From the NCBI RefSeq assembly GCF_032814565.1, contig NZ_CP136521.1, positions 1,708,501-1,772,500 of the forward strand: a stretch of DNA of 64,000 bases, given 5' to 3'. Position numbers and translations under genes: made by a program. Within the stretch, counting starts at the first letter, position 1. The number at the start of each line of letters is the position of its first letter. Below, in pieces: positions 17,214 through 26,345 of the stretch. The notes beneath the pieces were generated by a model. The model was not told the DNA's origin. It saw only the letters and a list, made by a program, of their open reading frames with translations, and did not search any database. The stretch is from Hwangdonia lutea. Lineage in GTDB: Bacteria; Bacteroidota; Bacteroidia; Flavobacteriales; Flavobacteriaceae.

Positions 17214-17349
17214 GATGTAAATATAGCGAATGTGAAGGTTAGTAATTGTTGAAGTTTTCTTAAATTTTCTGATCAGATTCCAATTTTAATTGGGATTAAT
17301 ACAACCCATTCATTTTTGTTGGTTAGAAAAACCTCCGTAAATGAAAGTT

Positions 17350-17386
17350 TCATTAATAAAAATGCCCGAATAAAAATTCGGGCATT
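17350..17386 (-). terminator. Intrinsic terminator of the 41-aa peptide gene
   Basis: Read on the - strand, an 11-bp perfect stem (AATGCCCGAAT / ATTCGGGCATT, 17361-17386) is followed by TTTTTATT. It lies about 140 bp after the stop of the small gene at 17523 and some 130 bp before the TPR gene start. Confidence 0.85.
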
Positions 17387-17522
17387 AACCAATCAACAAT
17401 ATCTTTTTCTATTAACAACCGTTAATTTAAAAGCAATATTACATAAGATTGGGGACAGTCTTCAATCTTCAAAAAACATGAATGACTAATTAAATAGAAA
17501 ATTTAGTTTTATTAAAGCAAAT

Positions 17523-17648
17523 CTACTTGCTTACTACTGCCGCAGTGGCATTGTTTTCGGTTTTAAATATTTCGAAATCTGAAAACAATACTTTGCCAGC
17601 AACCAAAACTAATGCAATTAAAAGCAATAAGCGTTTAATATTTTTCAT
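17523..17648 (-). CDS. Small membrane peptide, 41 aa
   Basis: ATG-started frame encoding MKNIKRLLLLIALVLVAG and then a polar tail ending AAVVSK. It has one hydrophobic segment (residues 6-18) after a basic start, so it is either a small membrane protein or a secreted peptide. It has its own downstream terminator and some 250 bp of free upstream DNA, consistent with an independent gene. I do not recognise a family. Confidence 0.5.
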   Translation of the reverse strand: MKNIKRLLLLIALVLVAGKVLFSDFEIFKTENNATAAVVSK

Positions 17649-17821
17649 GGTAGGTTACGTTTAATTTTGTGGTTGAAGCTAACTTCTAAAATATAATTCG
17701 ATTTGCAAAGGAAATCCATGTAAATTCGTTAAACAACACGAAAAAATTGCACTTTATCGATTTATTTTAAAAACATAATTTTAATTTGTAGGTTTTTACC
17801 TCTATTTTGACATGCGCGTTC
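17649..17821. other. Upstream region of the small membrane peptide
   Basis: AT-rich DNA between the small gene and serS. No exact TAnnTTTG box was found on the - strand here; I see no other element. Confidence 0.4.
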
Positions 17822-17911
17822 ATGAAACCGTTTTTTGAAATATTCCAAAGAAAAAATCGGAACTATTCAAAAAATGAGCTATTAAAGAAATACGGGTTCT
17901 TATCTAATTAA
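17822..17911 (+). CDS. Doubtful 29-aa frame opposite the serS end
   Basis: ATG-started + strand frame (MKPFFEIFQRKNRNYSKNEL...) whose last 8 nt overlap the antisense end of serS. The composition looks protein-like, but the length and position give little support; it could be chance. Confidence 0.2.
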   Translation: MKPFFEIFQRKNRNYSKNELLKKYGFLSN

Positions 17912-19175
17912 TAATCGAAAATCCGGTGTACGATTGCAGCACTTCAGGAATTACAATACCATCTTTGGTTTGGTAGTTTTCTAAAATGCCGGCAAGTACT
18001 CTTGGTAACGCCAAAGCACTCCCGTTTAGTGTGTGTGCCAATTCGTTTTTCCCATCATTGTTTTTAAAACGCAATTTTAAACGGTTGGCTTGAAAGGTTT
18101 CAAAATTAGAAACGGAGGATATTTCCAGCCAACGGTCTTGCGCTGTTGAGAACACCTCAAAATCGTAGGTCAGTGTCGCTGTAAAGCCTAAATCGCCACC
18201 GCAAAGTCTTAAAATTCTATATGGTAATTTCAATTCTTGCAAAATGGTTTTTACGTGTTTTACCATACCATCCAATGCGTCGTAAGATTTTGAAGGATGC
18301 TCAACACGTAAAATTTCAACTTTATCAAATTGGTGCAATCGGTTTAATCCTCTTACGTGTGCACCGTAACTTCCGGCTTCGCGACGAAAACAAGGCGTGT
18401 AACCCGTTATGCCAATGGGCAATTCGCTTTCACTTAAAACCACATCTCTAAAAATATTGGTTCCAGGTACTTCGGCCGTTGGTATTAAATATAAATTATC
18501 TTCGGTAACGTGGTACATTTGCCCTTCTTTATCGGGCAATTGCCCCGTGCCAAAACCAGAAGCTTCGTTAACCAAATGCGGTAACTGATATTCGGTATAT
18601 CCCGCCGCGGTGTTTTTATCAAGAAAATAGGCGATTAAAGCACGTTGTAATCGGGCGCCTTTACCTTTGTAAACCGGAAATCCTGCACCCGTAATTTTAT
18701 TACCGAGTTCAAAATCTATAATGTCGTATTTTTTGGCCAGCTCCCAATGTGGTAATGCGCCATCGTGTAAAACGGGAATGTCGCCCGCTTTAAAAACCTC
18801 TTCGTTATCTTCATCGGTATTTCCAGACGGGACAAGGGCATTTGGCACATTCGGGATTTTATACAATAACTCGTTTAAGGCTTCAACTTTATGGTTAAGC
18901 GAGTCGTTAAGTGTTTTAGATTTATCCTTTAACGCACTCGTTTTTTCTTTTAAGGCATTGGCTTTTTGGGCTTCACCCGATTTGTACAAGTTCCCAATTT
19001 CTTTAGATATAGCATTCGATTCAGCCAAAGTATTGTCCAATTCCGTTTGAATACGTTTTCTGTCTTCATCAAAAGCAATCACTTCATCAATCATTTTAGA
19101 CGCGTCAATATTTCGTTTTGCTAATCGTTCAATTACCAAATCTTTGTTTTCTCTAATAAAAGGGACCTGTAACAT
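17904..19175 (-). CDS. serS: Seryl-tRNA synthetase
   Basis: A 423-aa class II aminoacyl-tRNA synthetase that charges tRNA-Ser (and tRNA-Sec where present). The N-terminal long antiparallel coiled coil (about 25-110) binds the tRNA variable arm. Motif 2 is FRREAGSYG and motif 3 is NGSALALPRVLAGILENYQ. Length is normal. A TAAATTTG -7 box lies at 19195-19202 on the - strand, about 20 bp before the start. Confidence 0.98.
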   Translation of the reverse strand: MLQVPFIRENKDLVIERLAKRNIDASKMIDEVIAFDEDRKRIQTELDNTLAESNAISKEIGNLYKSGEAQKANALKEKTSALKDKSKTLNDSLNHKVEALNELLYKIPNVPNALVPSGNTDEDNEEVFKAGDIPVLHDGALPHWELAKKYDIIDFELGNKITGAGFPVYKGKGARLQRALIAYFLDKNTAAGYTEYQLPHLVNEASGFGTGQLPDKEGQMYHVTEDNLYLIPTAEVPGTNIFRDVVLSESELPIGITGYTPCFRREAGSYGAHVRGLNRLHQFDKVEILRVEHPSKSYDALDGMVKHVKTILQELKLPYRILRLCGGDLGFTATLTYDFEVFSTAQDRWLEISSVSNFETFQANRLKLRFKNNDGKNELAHTLNGSALALPRVLAGILENYQTKDGIVIPEVLQSYTGFSIIN

Positions 19176-19194
19176 GAGTAAAAAATTTAAGCGA

Positions 19195-19202
19195 CAAATT
19201 TA
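19195..19202 (-). promoter_or_regulatory. Candidate -7 box for serS
   Basis: TAAATTTG on the - strand matches the Bacteroidota TAnnTTTG consensus, about 20 bp before the serS ATG. No clear -33 TTG is seen at the right spacing. Confidence 0.4.
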
Positions 19203-19225
19203 ATGAATTACAGATATAATCGCTC

Positions 19226-20536
19226 TTATTTTGAAGGTAAAATCCAATGGTTGTGTTTAAAATAGTTCCAAGGCACATTGGCTAAATCTACATCTGGGTT
19301 TATAAATTGCTTATAGGGTTTTCCGTTAACGCTTACTTTACAATTTACGTAAACCGAAATATCTTGTCCGTCTTTTTTAAACTGCTCTTTTAATCGTTGC
19401 GAAAACTGCCAAATAGCATCTGGTTTTGCGCTGGCCAATCGTTTTTGTTTTACGGTTAAATAATCGTCTAAATTAACGGTATAGCTTTTTCCGGTTGCTT
19501 TATTTTCAATCGTGTAAGTGGTTCTTCCGCTTTTGGCCCTAAGCATCATACGCCACGAATGGCGGTGCCCTTCTTCTGTCCAAAGCACATCGTCTTTTAT
19601 AAAATGATGTCGTAATGGCAATCCTATTTGAATCAAAAAATAAAATGAAAATATGGCGATTAAAGGTGTTTTGTATTTGGGAATGATAACCTCATTCAGT
19701 TCATAAAAACCCTTCTTTTTAAAGAATAGTTGCTGTATGGTTTTGGGCTTGAAAAAAAACACGGTAAAAGCCAATGCCAAATACGGAAAAATACCAATTT
19801 GAAACACAAACGAGTTAAACAAATGAAAAAATATAGCGGTAATAAATGCCCATTTTCTGGTATTTTTAAACAATAGCAACGGTATAATTAAACCATCAAA
19901 CAGAATACCACCGTAAGACAATACATAATGCACCCATTTTTGTTGAAGCAATTCGCCCACCAGCATGTAGTTTTGTTTGCTTTTCATTAGCAGTTCCATA
20001 ACGCTGGTGTTTAACCAATCGGGGTACAATTTTGCTACCGAAGCATAGGTGTAAACAATGAATAATTGAAGTACAAAAACCCATTTGCACCATTGGGGCA
20101 TAGCATAACTTTTAAGTTTGGGGTTTTGTTTTGCATCAATTGAAGCGTATCTATTTGCAGGCATAAAAACCATTATGCTGCTTATAAGCATTAGTAAATA
20201 GTAGTGGTTGTTATACGACGATTTTTGCATAAAATACGTTGCAGACCACAAAACGGTAAATCCTAAAATACTAAGTCGGTATTTGTAACCCAACATAATG
20301 CCCAAAGCAAAAACACCCATGATACTAAAGTACCAATACATACCATTACCCGGTAAGGGTTGCAACCACTCGAAACCTATAAACGAAAATGTAAATTCGG
20401 GGTCGATAAAAACCCGTTTTACCCAACCGGTAGAGATGGCGCCGACGGATTCTATAAAACAAAGTAGTCCAAAAAAGATTCTGAAAATAATTAAAGCCGA
20501 ATTATCAATATGTTTAAACAGCCATTTATTTAACAT
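19226..20536 (-). CDS. HTTM (vitamin K-dependent gamma-carboxylase-like) membrane protein
   Basis: A 436-aa integral membrane protein with several hydrophobic segments (about residues 10-300) and a soluble C-terminal part. The segment HSWRMMLRAKSGR and the start LFKHIDNSALIIFRIFFGLLC are typical of Bacteroidota HTTM proteins, which share the membrane fold of gamma-glutamyl carboxylase. The substrate is unknown and true carboxylase activity is not implied. ATG 20536 was chosen over an in-frame TTG at 20548; it overlaps the end of ribF by 11 nt, so the two are probably translationally coupled. Confidence 0.85.
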   Translation of the reverse strand: MLNKWLFKHIDNSALIIFRIFFGLLCFIESVGAISTGWVKRVFIDPEFTFSFIGFEWLQPLPGNGMYWYFSIMGVFALGIMLGYKYRLSILGFTVLWSATYFMQKSSYNNHYYLLMLISSIMVFMPANRYASIDAKQNPKLKSYAMPQWCKWVFVLQLFIVYTYASVAKLYPDWLNTSVMELLMKSKQNYMLVGELLQQKWVHYVLSYGGILFDGLIIPLLLFKNTRKWAFITAIFFHLFNSFVFQIGIFPYLALAFTVFFFKPKTIQQLFFKKKGFYELNEVIIPKYKTPLIAIFSFYFLIQIGLPLRHHFIKDDVLWTEEGHRHSWRMMLRAKSGRTTYTIENKATGKSYTVNLDDYLTVKQKRLASAKPDAIWQFSQRLKEQFKKDGQDISVYVNCKVSVNGKPYKQFINPDVDLANVPWNYFKHNHWILPSK

Positions 20537-21464
20537 GATGTTTCGCAATATACACTAAGGCCGTTTCCCTGTCTTTTGCCAGTTGATTTTTTAAGGCTTC
20601 AACCGATTCGAACTTTTGTTCGTCGCGAATGCGTTCGTACAAATCTATTTGAATGGTTTTGTTGTAGATATCTTTATTGAAATTGAAAAAATGCACCTCG
20701 ATACTTTCGGTATTTCCAGCTACTGTTGGGTTCATGCCAATGTTTAACATGCCAAAAACGGTTTTGTTGTTTATGGTTGAACTTACAATATAAGAGCCGT
20801 ATTTTGGAATGAGTTTATAGTTTTCTTCAACTTTAATATTTGCCGTTGGAAAACCTAATTGCCTGCCCAACCCTTTGCCTTTAACAACCCTTCCGGTAAT
20901 CATAAAATTATAGCCTAAAAACGTATTGGCTTTTGAAATATCGCCTTCATTCAAAGCTTTTCTTATTTTGGTAGAACTTACGGCAACTTCGTTAATGTCT
21001 TGAGCTGAAATTTCTTCAACCTCAAAATTATAGGCTTTGCCAAAGCGTTTTAAATCGTCGATATTCGCATTTCTGTTTCTGCCAAATCTATGGTCGTAAC
21101 CAATAATTACTTTTTTGGCGTGTAGTTTATCGACCAGGATTTGCTTGACAAAATCTTCGGCTGAGAGTCTCGAAAAGGCTTTAGTGAATTTTTTAATAAG
21201 CAAGTAATCCAACCCTAAGGCATCTAAAATGGCGTGTCTTTCATCAATGGTATTGATTAGTTTAATAGAAGAATCTTTTTGCAAAACCATACGCGGATGC
21301 GGAAAAAAAGTAAGGATTACAGATTTTAAACCTTCTAATTTTCCAGCGTTAATTAAGCGTTTAACAATTTTTTGATGCCCAATATGTACACCGTCAAAAG
21401 TACCAATGGTAACTACGGTGGGTGCTTCTTCTTTATATGATTCAATACTATTTACACGGTTCAT
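20526..21464 (-). CDS. ribF: Bifunctional riboflavin kinase / FAD synthetase
   Basis: A 312-aa RibF that converts riboflavin to FMN and FMN to FAD. The N-terminal nucleotidyltransferase domain shows GTFDGVHIGHQKIV and the later SSTKIRKAL; the C-terminal kinase domain shows GKGLGRQLGFPTANI and GMLNIGMNPT. Length is normal. It lies upstream of the HTTM gene with an 11-nt overlap and divergent from the reprolysin-like protease. No FMN riboswitch is visible upstream. Confidence 0.97.
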   Translation of the reverse strand: MNRVNSIESYKEEAPTVVTIGTFDGVHIGHQKIVKRLINAGKLEGLKSVILTFFPHPRMVLQKDSSIKLINTIDERHAILDALGLDYLLIKKFTKAFSRLSAEDFVKQILVDKLHAKKVIIGYDHRFGRNRNANIDDLKRFGKAYNFEVEEISAQDINEVAVSSTKIRKALNEGDISKANTFLGYNFMITGRVVKGKGLGRQLGFPTANIKVEENYKLIPKYGSYIVSSTINNKTVFGMLNIGMNPTVAGNTESIEVHFFNFNKDIYNKTIQIDLYERIRDEQKFESVEALKNQLAKDRETALVYIAKHHVK

Positions 21465-21477
21465 TTAACAAATAAAA

Positions 21478-21508
21478 TTGCAAAATCCATCTTAAAAAAT
21501 TAGATTTG
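21478..21508 (+). promoter_or_regulatory. Candidate promoter of the reprolysin-like protease
   Basis: TTG (21478-21480) is followed after 20 nt by TAGATTTG (21501-21508), fitting the Bacteroidota TTG-N19-21-TAnnTTTG pattern. It lies about 30-36 bp before the possible starts. Confidence 0.55.
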
Positions 21509-21537
21509 TTAGCAATGCGTTAAAAAAATTGCTAAAA

Positions 21538-24500
21538 ATGTTTATGAAAGCAAAACTACATTATGTTTTATCAATAGCCATACTTTTGTTTATATTTTCG
21601 GCTACAGCTCAAAATACAATATGGGAAAAAATTGAGCATATAGAAAACTCAGAAAATTTATCAAAACTTAATCTTAATAGCGATAACGTTCATTTATTTA
21701 AACTTAACGCTTCTTTGTTAGGCCAAGAAATTTCATCAACACCGTTACGAACTGCTCAAAAAAAATCATCTATTAAAACCATTGATATTCCCGGTTTAAA
21801 CGGAGAATTTGAAAGTTTCCGTCTTTACGAAGCTCCGGTTTTTTCACCAGAGCTTGCCGCAAAATATCCCAATATAAAATCGTATGTAGGGGTTAGTGCA
21901 AAAGATTCAAAAACACGGTTGCGCATGAGTGTTTCGCCTCAAGGTGTTCAAACCATGATTTCATATATTGATAAGCCAACGGTGTTTATGCAGCCCGTAA
22001 AAAAAGGCGCAGACAAATATGTTTTATATGAAAAACATTCTAAAAATAAATCAACAGATCGTTTTGAATGCCAAACTATAGATGTGTTAAATGAGACTTT
22101 TAATAAATCCAGTAAATCTAAAATCAACGAAGGTGGAGCAAACACCCAAACATTGCAGAAATTTAGAATAGCGATTTCAACCACTGCTGAATATACAAAC
22201 TACCATGACGATGGGATTATAGGAAATGGAAACGCTGTTGCTGATGCCCTTTCTGCGATTAACGCCACTTTAACACGAGTAAATCAGGTTTTTGAAACTG
22301 ATATGGCAGTAACTTTTGAGCTTATTTCAAATAACAACTTAGTTATTTATACAGATGCTGCCACAGACCCCTATTCGGACGCCAATGAAGGGGCAGATTC
22401 AGATAATTCAAATAATTTGAATGGGTGGAGTCTACAGGTTCAAAACACATTAACTTCAGTGCTTGGAAATGCAGCTTACGATATTGGTCACCTATTTGGT
22501 GCCTCTGGTGGTGGTGGAAATGCAGGCTGTATTGGTTGTGTTTGTAGAAACGATACGTCTAGCACAACCGACAAAAACAAAGGAAGTGCTTTTACATCTC
22601 CATCGAACGGAATACCAGAGGGGGATACTTTTGATATTGATTATGTAGCCCATGAAATAGGGCATCAAATGGGAGCCAATCATACTTGGGCATTTACTAC
22701 CGAAGGTACTGGTGTAAATTCCGAACCCGGAAGTGGAACAACGATTATGGGGTATGCCGGAATTACAGGTGCTGATAATGTGGCCTTAAATAGCGACGAT
22801 TATTTTCATTATCACAGCATCAAACAAATACTGGATAATTTGGCGACAAAAAGCTGCCAAACTACCGAAGCTATTTTGAACAACCCTCCAATTGCTGATG
22901 CCGGAAGCGATTATAACATCCCAAAAGGAACAGCTTATATATTAAAAGGTGCTGCCACTGACGCTGATGGAGGAGATAATCTTACCTATTGCTGGGAGCA
23001 AATAGACAATGGTGTAACAGATTATCAGAATTTTGGGCCAACGCTTGTGTCCAGCTCTATGAATAGGTCTTTACCGCCATCTGGTTTTTCAGATCGGTAT
23101 ATACCTAAATTATCGAGTGTTGTTAGTGGTAACACAACCCAAACAGACCCAACTCTGGGCAGTGATTGGGAAACGGTTTCTACAGTGGCAAGAACTTTAA
23201 ATTGGGCCTTAACAGTAAGAGACAGGTCGCCTGTATCTGCTGTTGGCGGACAAACAAGTTTTGATAGAATGCAAATAAATGTGGAGGATGTAACGCCCTT
23301 TACCGTAAATAACCCTGTGGCTTGGACTCAAGGCACAAGTGAGACTATAGAGTGGGTTGTAGGTCAAACAACAAACGCGACTATAAATTGCCAAAGGGTG
23401 AATATTTTATTGTCTTCCGATGGTGGTTTAAAGTTTAAAACAACAATTGCGACAAATGTACCTAATACTGGATCGTATACTTTTACGGTTCCCGCAATTG
23501 CTAACACGGATAAAGCAAGAATATTGGTAGAAGCTGCCGACAATATTTTTTATGATGTTTCTGACTTTGATTTTTTAGTATCAAACGAAGCAGACTTTAT
23601 AATGGTAAATGAAACATTAAGTCCCATTGCTTGTGGTGATAACACAGCCACCTTTACTTTTGATTTTGTGGCAGCGAATGGCTTTTCTGAAAATACGGTG
23701 TTTAGTGCTTCAGGAAATCCTGGGGCATCAACCGTATCCTTCTCTCCAAGTAGTAGGAATTCGTCTGGTCCGGTAACCATGACCATCTCCAATTTAGATG
23801 TACCACAAAATGATTACAGCATAACCATAACTGGAACGCCTAGTGTAGCTTCTCCTAAAAATAAAAATATTTCGCTTCCATTTTATAATGGCAACTGTAC
23901 ATCTGTAGCGAATACAGATTTCGATACCAGTACTACTTTTGTAGAATTTAATACCATTAATAACGCCTCAGCAAAACCTTCGGGCTATTCTGATTATACT
24001 TCTATATCAACAAATGTTAATAGAAATAGTAGTTACAATTTAACCGTAAATGTTAATACTGCAGGGGCATATACTACACTAACAAGAGTTTGGATAGATT
24101 GGAATCGCGATTGTGAATTTGATGATATTACTGAAGCTTACGACTTAGGAACAGCGAATAATGATCCAAATGGCCCAACATCCAATTCGGCATTAAGCAT
24201 AACCATACCCAATGATGCTGTTTTGGGCAATACTATAATGCGAATATCTACAAAATGGGATGGCGAAGGAAACCCTATGGCATGCGAAAACAGCTTTGAT
24301 GGCGAAGTGGAAGATTATACCCTTAACGTACAAGCATCATTAGCGGTTGAAGAATTCGGCTTTGAAAATTTTATGGTGTACCCCAATCCAAATAAAGGCG
24401 AGTTTACCATAAAATTAAATAGCTCGCTATCGCGGAATGTTAAGGTAGAAGTTTACGATTTGAGAGGACGAACCATTTATAAAAGCACCTACAAAGAGGC

Positions 24501-24609
24501 TGGCGATTTTAATGAAAAGGTAAATTTAATCCATGTACAATCTGGTATGTATATTTTAACAGTAAGCGATGGTTTACGAAAATCTACTAAAAAAATAATT
24601 GTGGAATAA
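21538..24609 (+). CDS. Secreted reprolysin-like metalloprotease with GEVED and T9SS domains
   Basis: A 1023-aa exoprotease. Signal peptide (ends SATAQ), N-terminal prodomain (about 25-200), catalytic domain with the zinc motif HEIGHQMGANH (His372, Glu373, His376, His382), disordered and Ig-like regions, a GEVED domain (about 800-940, ending GEVEDYTLNV) and a T9SS type A sorting domain (last 75 residues, YPNPNKGEF). It should be exported through T9SS and digest proteins outside the cell. Starts at 21538 and 21544 are both possible; an in-frame TTG at 21529 is less likely. A nested palindrome follows 2 nt after the stop. Confidence 0.93.
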   Translation: MFMKAKLHYVLSIAILLFIFSATAQNTIWEKIEHIENSENLSKLNLNSDNVHLFKLNASLLGQEISSTPLRTAQKKSSIKTIDIPGLNGEFESFRLYEAPVFSPELAAKYPNIKSYVGVSAKDSKTRLRMSVSPQGVQTMISYIDKPTVFMQPVKKGADKYVLYEKHSKNKSTDRFECQTIDVLNETFNKSSKSKINEGGANTQTLQKFRIAISTTAEYTNYHDDGIIGNGNAVADALSAINATLTRVNQVFETDMAVTFELISNNNLVIYTDAATDPYSDANEGADSDNSNNLNGWSLQVQNTLTSVLGNAAYDIGHLFGASGGGGNAGCIGCVCRNDTSSTTDKNKGSAFTSPSNGIPEGDTFDIDYVAHEIGHQMGANHTWAFTTEGTGVNSEPGSGTTIMGYAGITGADNVALNSDDYFHYHSIKQILDNLATKSCQTTEAILNNPPIADAGSDYNIPKGTAYILKGAATDADGGDNLTYCWEQIDNGVTDYQNFGPTLVSSSMNRSLPPSGFSDRYIPKLSSVVSGNTTQTDPTLGSDWETVSTVARTLNWALTVRDRSPVSAVGGQTSFDRMQINVEDVTPFTVNNPVAWTQGTSETIEWVVGQTTNATINCQRVNILLSSDGGLKFKTTIATNVPNTGSYTFTVPAIANTDKARILVEAADNIFYDVSDFDFLVSNEADFIMVNETLSPIACGDNTATFTFDFVAANGFSENTVFSASGNPGASTVSFSPSSRNSSGPVTMTISNLDVPQNDYSITITGTPSVASPKNKNISLPFYNGNCTSVANTDFDTSTTFVEFNTINNASAKPSGYSDYTSISTNVNRNSSYNLTVNVNTAGAYTTLTRVWIDWNRDCEFDDITEAYDLGTANNDPNGPTSNSALSITIPNDAVLGNTIMRISTKWDGEGNPMACENSFDGEVEDYTLNVQASLAVEEFGFENFMVYPNPNKGEFTIKLNSSLSRNVKVEVYDLRGRTIYKSTYKEAGDFNEKVNLIHVQSGMYILTVSDGLRKSTKKIIVE

Positions 24610-24610
24610 A

Positions 24611-24751
24611 TAAAAGTGGCTGTTTAAAAAACATCTTTAATGTCACATTGAGCGCAGTCGAAATGTTTTAAGTTGTAGATAATCTATAAAAGGTTTCGAC
24701 TGCGCTCAACCTGACAGAAGGTAATAATTACATTTTAAACAGCCACTTTTA
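24611..24751. repeat. Nested palindrome after a stop codon (AGxGGCTGTTTAAAA family), copy 1
   Basis: Outer arms TAAAAGTGGCTGTTTAAAA and TTTTAAACAGCCACTTTTA are near-perfect inverse copies about 100 bp apart. Inside, TGAGCGCAGTCGAAA and TTTCGACTGCGCTCA form a second pair. The element fills the space between the convergent protease and pth genes, so it probably terminates both. Related copies lie at 48271 and 55651. Confidence 0.85.
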
Positions 24752-25375
24752 TTTGCCATTAAACGTGTTCATCGTATTATTTACGCCTGCCAATGCAAAA
24801 GATTTTATAAGCTCAACGGACTTATCTAAACGTTCGTTGAGTTTTTTGTTTTCATCATCTGTCCATTCGCCCAAAACATAATCTACCTGTCGGCCTTTAC
24901 TAAATGTATCGCTAATGCCAAACCTAAAGCGGTTGTATTTTGTGGTGTTTAATTTTTCTTGAATGTCTTTTAACCCGTTATGTCCGCCATCGCTTCCTTT
25001 GGTTTTTAAACGGATGCTTCCGAAGGGTAAATTCAAATCGTCCGTTATAACCAATACGTTTTCTAAAGGAATTTTTTCTTTTGTCAACCAATACAAAACG
25101 GCTTTTCCGCTTAAATTCATATAGGTATTGGGCTTTAAAAATATAAAAGTTCTGCCTTTTAATTTGTATGTCGCCATGTCTCCCAATTTTTTGGTTTCGA
25201 AAACCAAGTTTTCTTTATCAGCAAAATAATCTAAAATCTTAAAACCAATGTTGTGTCTGGTGTTTTGATATTTTTCGCCAATATTTCCTAAACCTACTAT
25301 TAAGAATTTTTTCATGGGATCTTGTTCTGCTGTTGTGTTTTTCTTTTTAAATGCGTTTGATAAAAACTGCCACAT
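24749..25375 (-). CDS. pth: Peptidyl-tRNA hydrolase
   Basis: A 208-aa enzyme that recycles peptidyl-tRNA released from stalled ribosomes. The catalytic domain begins KKFLIVGLGNIGEKYQNTRH, with the conserved Asn and His (TRHNIG), and shows the KPNTYMNLSG and DDLNLPFG motifs and the GGHNGLK loop. About 20 residues precede the canonical start (Met at 25315 is the alternative); a short N-terminal extension is common in Flavobacteriaceae. It lies in the order prs-rplY-pth. Confidence 0.95.
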   Translation of the reverse strand: MWQFLSNAFKKKNTTAEQDPMKKFLIVGLGNIGEKYQNTRHNIGFKILDYFADKENLVFETKKLGDMATYKLKGRTFIFLKPNTYMNLSGKAVLYWLTKEKIPLENVLVITDDLNLPFGSIRLKTKGSDGGHNGLKDIQEKLNTTKYNRFRFGISDTFSKGRQVDYVLGEWTDDENKKLNERLDKSVELIKSFALAGVNNTMNTFNGK

Positions 25376-25453
25376 GCTATTTTTATTTTTTTGCTAAAAT
25401 ACATTAAAGATGCCAAAATATGGGAGCTTGCTTTGTTATGGGCTGAATTGCTC

Positions 25454-25574
25454 GCGTTAGGGATTGCAGTGGAAAGCCCACAGCGAGTCCCGATAGCTAT
25501 CGGGATGAGTGAGGACTTGCAGTGGAAAGCCCGACCCCGCCTCGGGAGCCCCAGCGACCAAAGGGGTAACGCCC
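25454..25574 (+). repeat. Dispersed GTTAGGGATT-type repeat, copy 2
   Basis: Begins GCGTTAGGGATTGCAGTGG and ends GGGGTAACGCCCAAA, with GGAAAGCCC present twice and the perfect palindrome CCCGATAGCTATCGGG in the middle (25490-25505). It lies in the rplY-pth gap and contains a partial duplication of its own core. Confidence 0.8.
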
Positions 25575-25587
25575 AAATTTTGTTTAT

Positions 25588-25621
25588 AAAAAAAGCATCC
25601 TGAATTAACAGAATGCTTTTT
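25588..25621 (-). terminator. Intrinsic terminator after rplY
   Basis: Read on the - strand, AAAAAGCATTCTG pairs with CAGGATGCTTTTT (one mismatch) around a short loop, with a T run. It lies about 25 bp after the rplY stop and would separate rplY from pth. Confidence 0.8.
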
Positions 25622-25643
25622 AATATTTAATTGAGAATAATTT

Positions 25644-26291
25644 CTATTCTTGAGCTGCAGGTGCTTCTGCTCCCTCTGCTGCAGGTGCTTCTGCCCCTTC
25701 AGCGCCTTCAGCCAATTCTTCTTCATCTTCCTCATCTTCAATTGCTACTCTAGATGTGCTTACTCTACAAACAACCGTGTTGTCGTTATGTAAAAACGTG
25801 TAACCATCAGTAGGTAAATCGCCAACGGCTACTTTATCACCAATTTTAAGTGGCGTGATATCTATTTCTATAAAATCTGGCAAGTTTGCAGGAAGTGCTT
25901 TAATACGAAGTTTTCTATTGGTTCTTCTTAAAACACCACCGTTTTTAACACCTCTAGAATTACCTACAAGTTGAACAGGGATGTTAAGCGCAATTTCTTT
26001 GTCTTCGAATAACTGATAGAAATCTACGTGTAAGATTCTGTCTGTTACCGGGTGAAATTGAATGTCTTGAAGTACGGCGTTTAAAGTTTCTCCGTTGTCA
26101 AGCTCAATCACAACTGTATGCGCATTTGGCGTGTATACAAGTTTAGAGAAAGCTAATTCTGGTGCAGAGAAATGCACTGGCTTGTCTCCTCCGTATAATA
26201 CGCAAGGAACCTGACCAGCATTACGTAAGGCTTTTGTTGCTTTTTTGCCCACGCTTTCTCTTTGAGATCCGTTGATTGTAATTGATTTCAT
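25644..26291 (-). CDS. rplY: 50S ribosomal protein L25 (CTC form)
   Basis: A 215-aa L25/TL5/CTC-type protein that binds 5S rRNA. The N-terminal L25 domain (about 1-95, start [19 protein letters not shown]) is followed by the C-terminal beta domain (about 100-190). The last 25 residues are an Ala/Glu-rich tail ([16 protein letters not shown]) made of short tandem units, typical of Bacteroidota L25 proteins. It lies 54 bp after prs, a conserved pairing. Confidence 0.96.
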   Translation of the reverse strand: MKSITINGSQRESVGKKATKALRNAGQVPCVLYGGDKPVHFSAPELAFSKLVYTPNAHTVVIELDNGETLNAVLQDIQFHPVTDRILHVDFYQLFEDKEIALNIPVQLVGNSRGVKNGGVLRRTNRKLRIKALPANLPDFIEIDITPLKIGDKVAVGDLPTDGYTFLHNDNTVVCRVSTSRVAIEDEEDEEELAEGAEGAEAPAAEGAEAPAAQE

Positions 26292-26345
26292 TTTTCTATT
26301 TATTTAATTAATTATTTACTTTTTTGGTAGCTGATTCTATCGAAG

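Noticed and set aside
20298-20558. 86-codon + strand frame over the HTTM start and ribF end
   Set aside because: Antisense to two genes with family support; no independent evidence.
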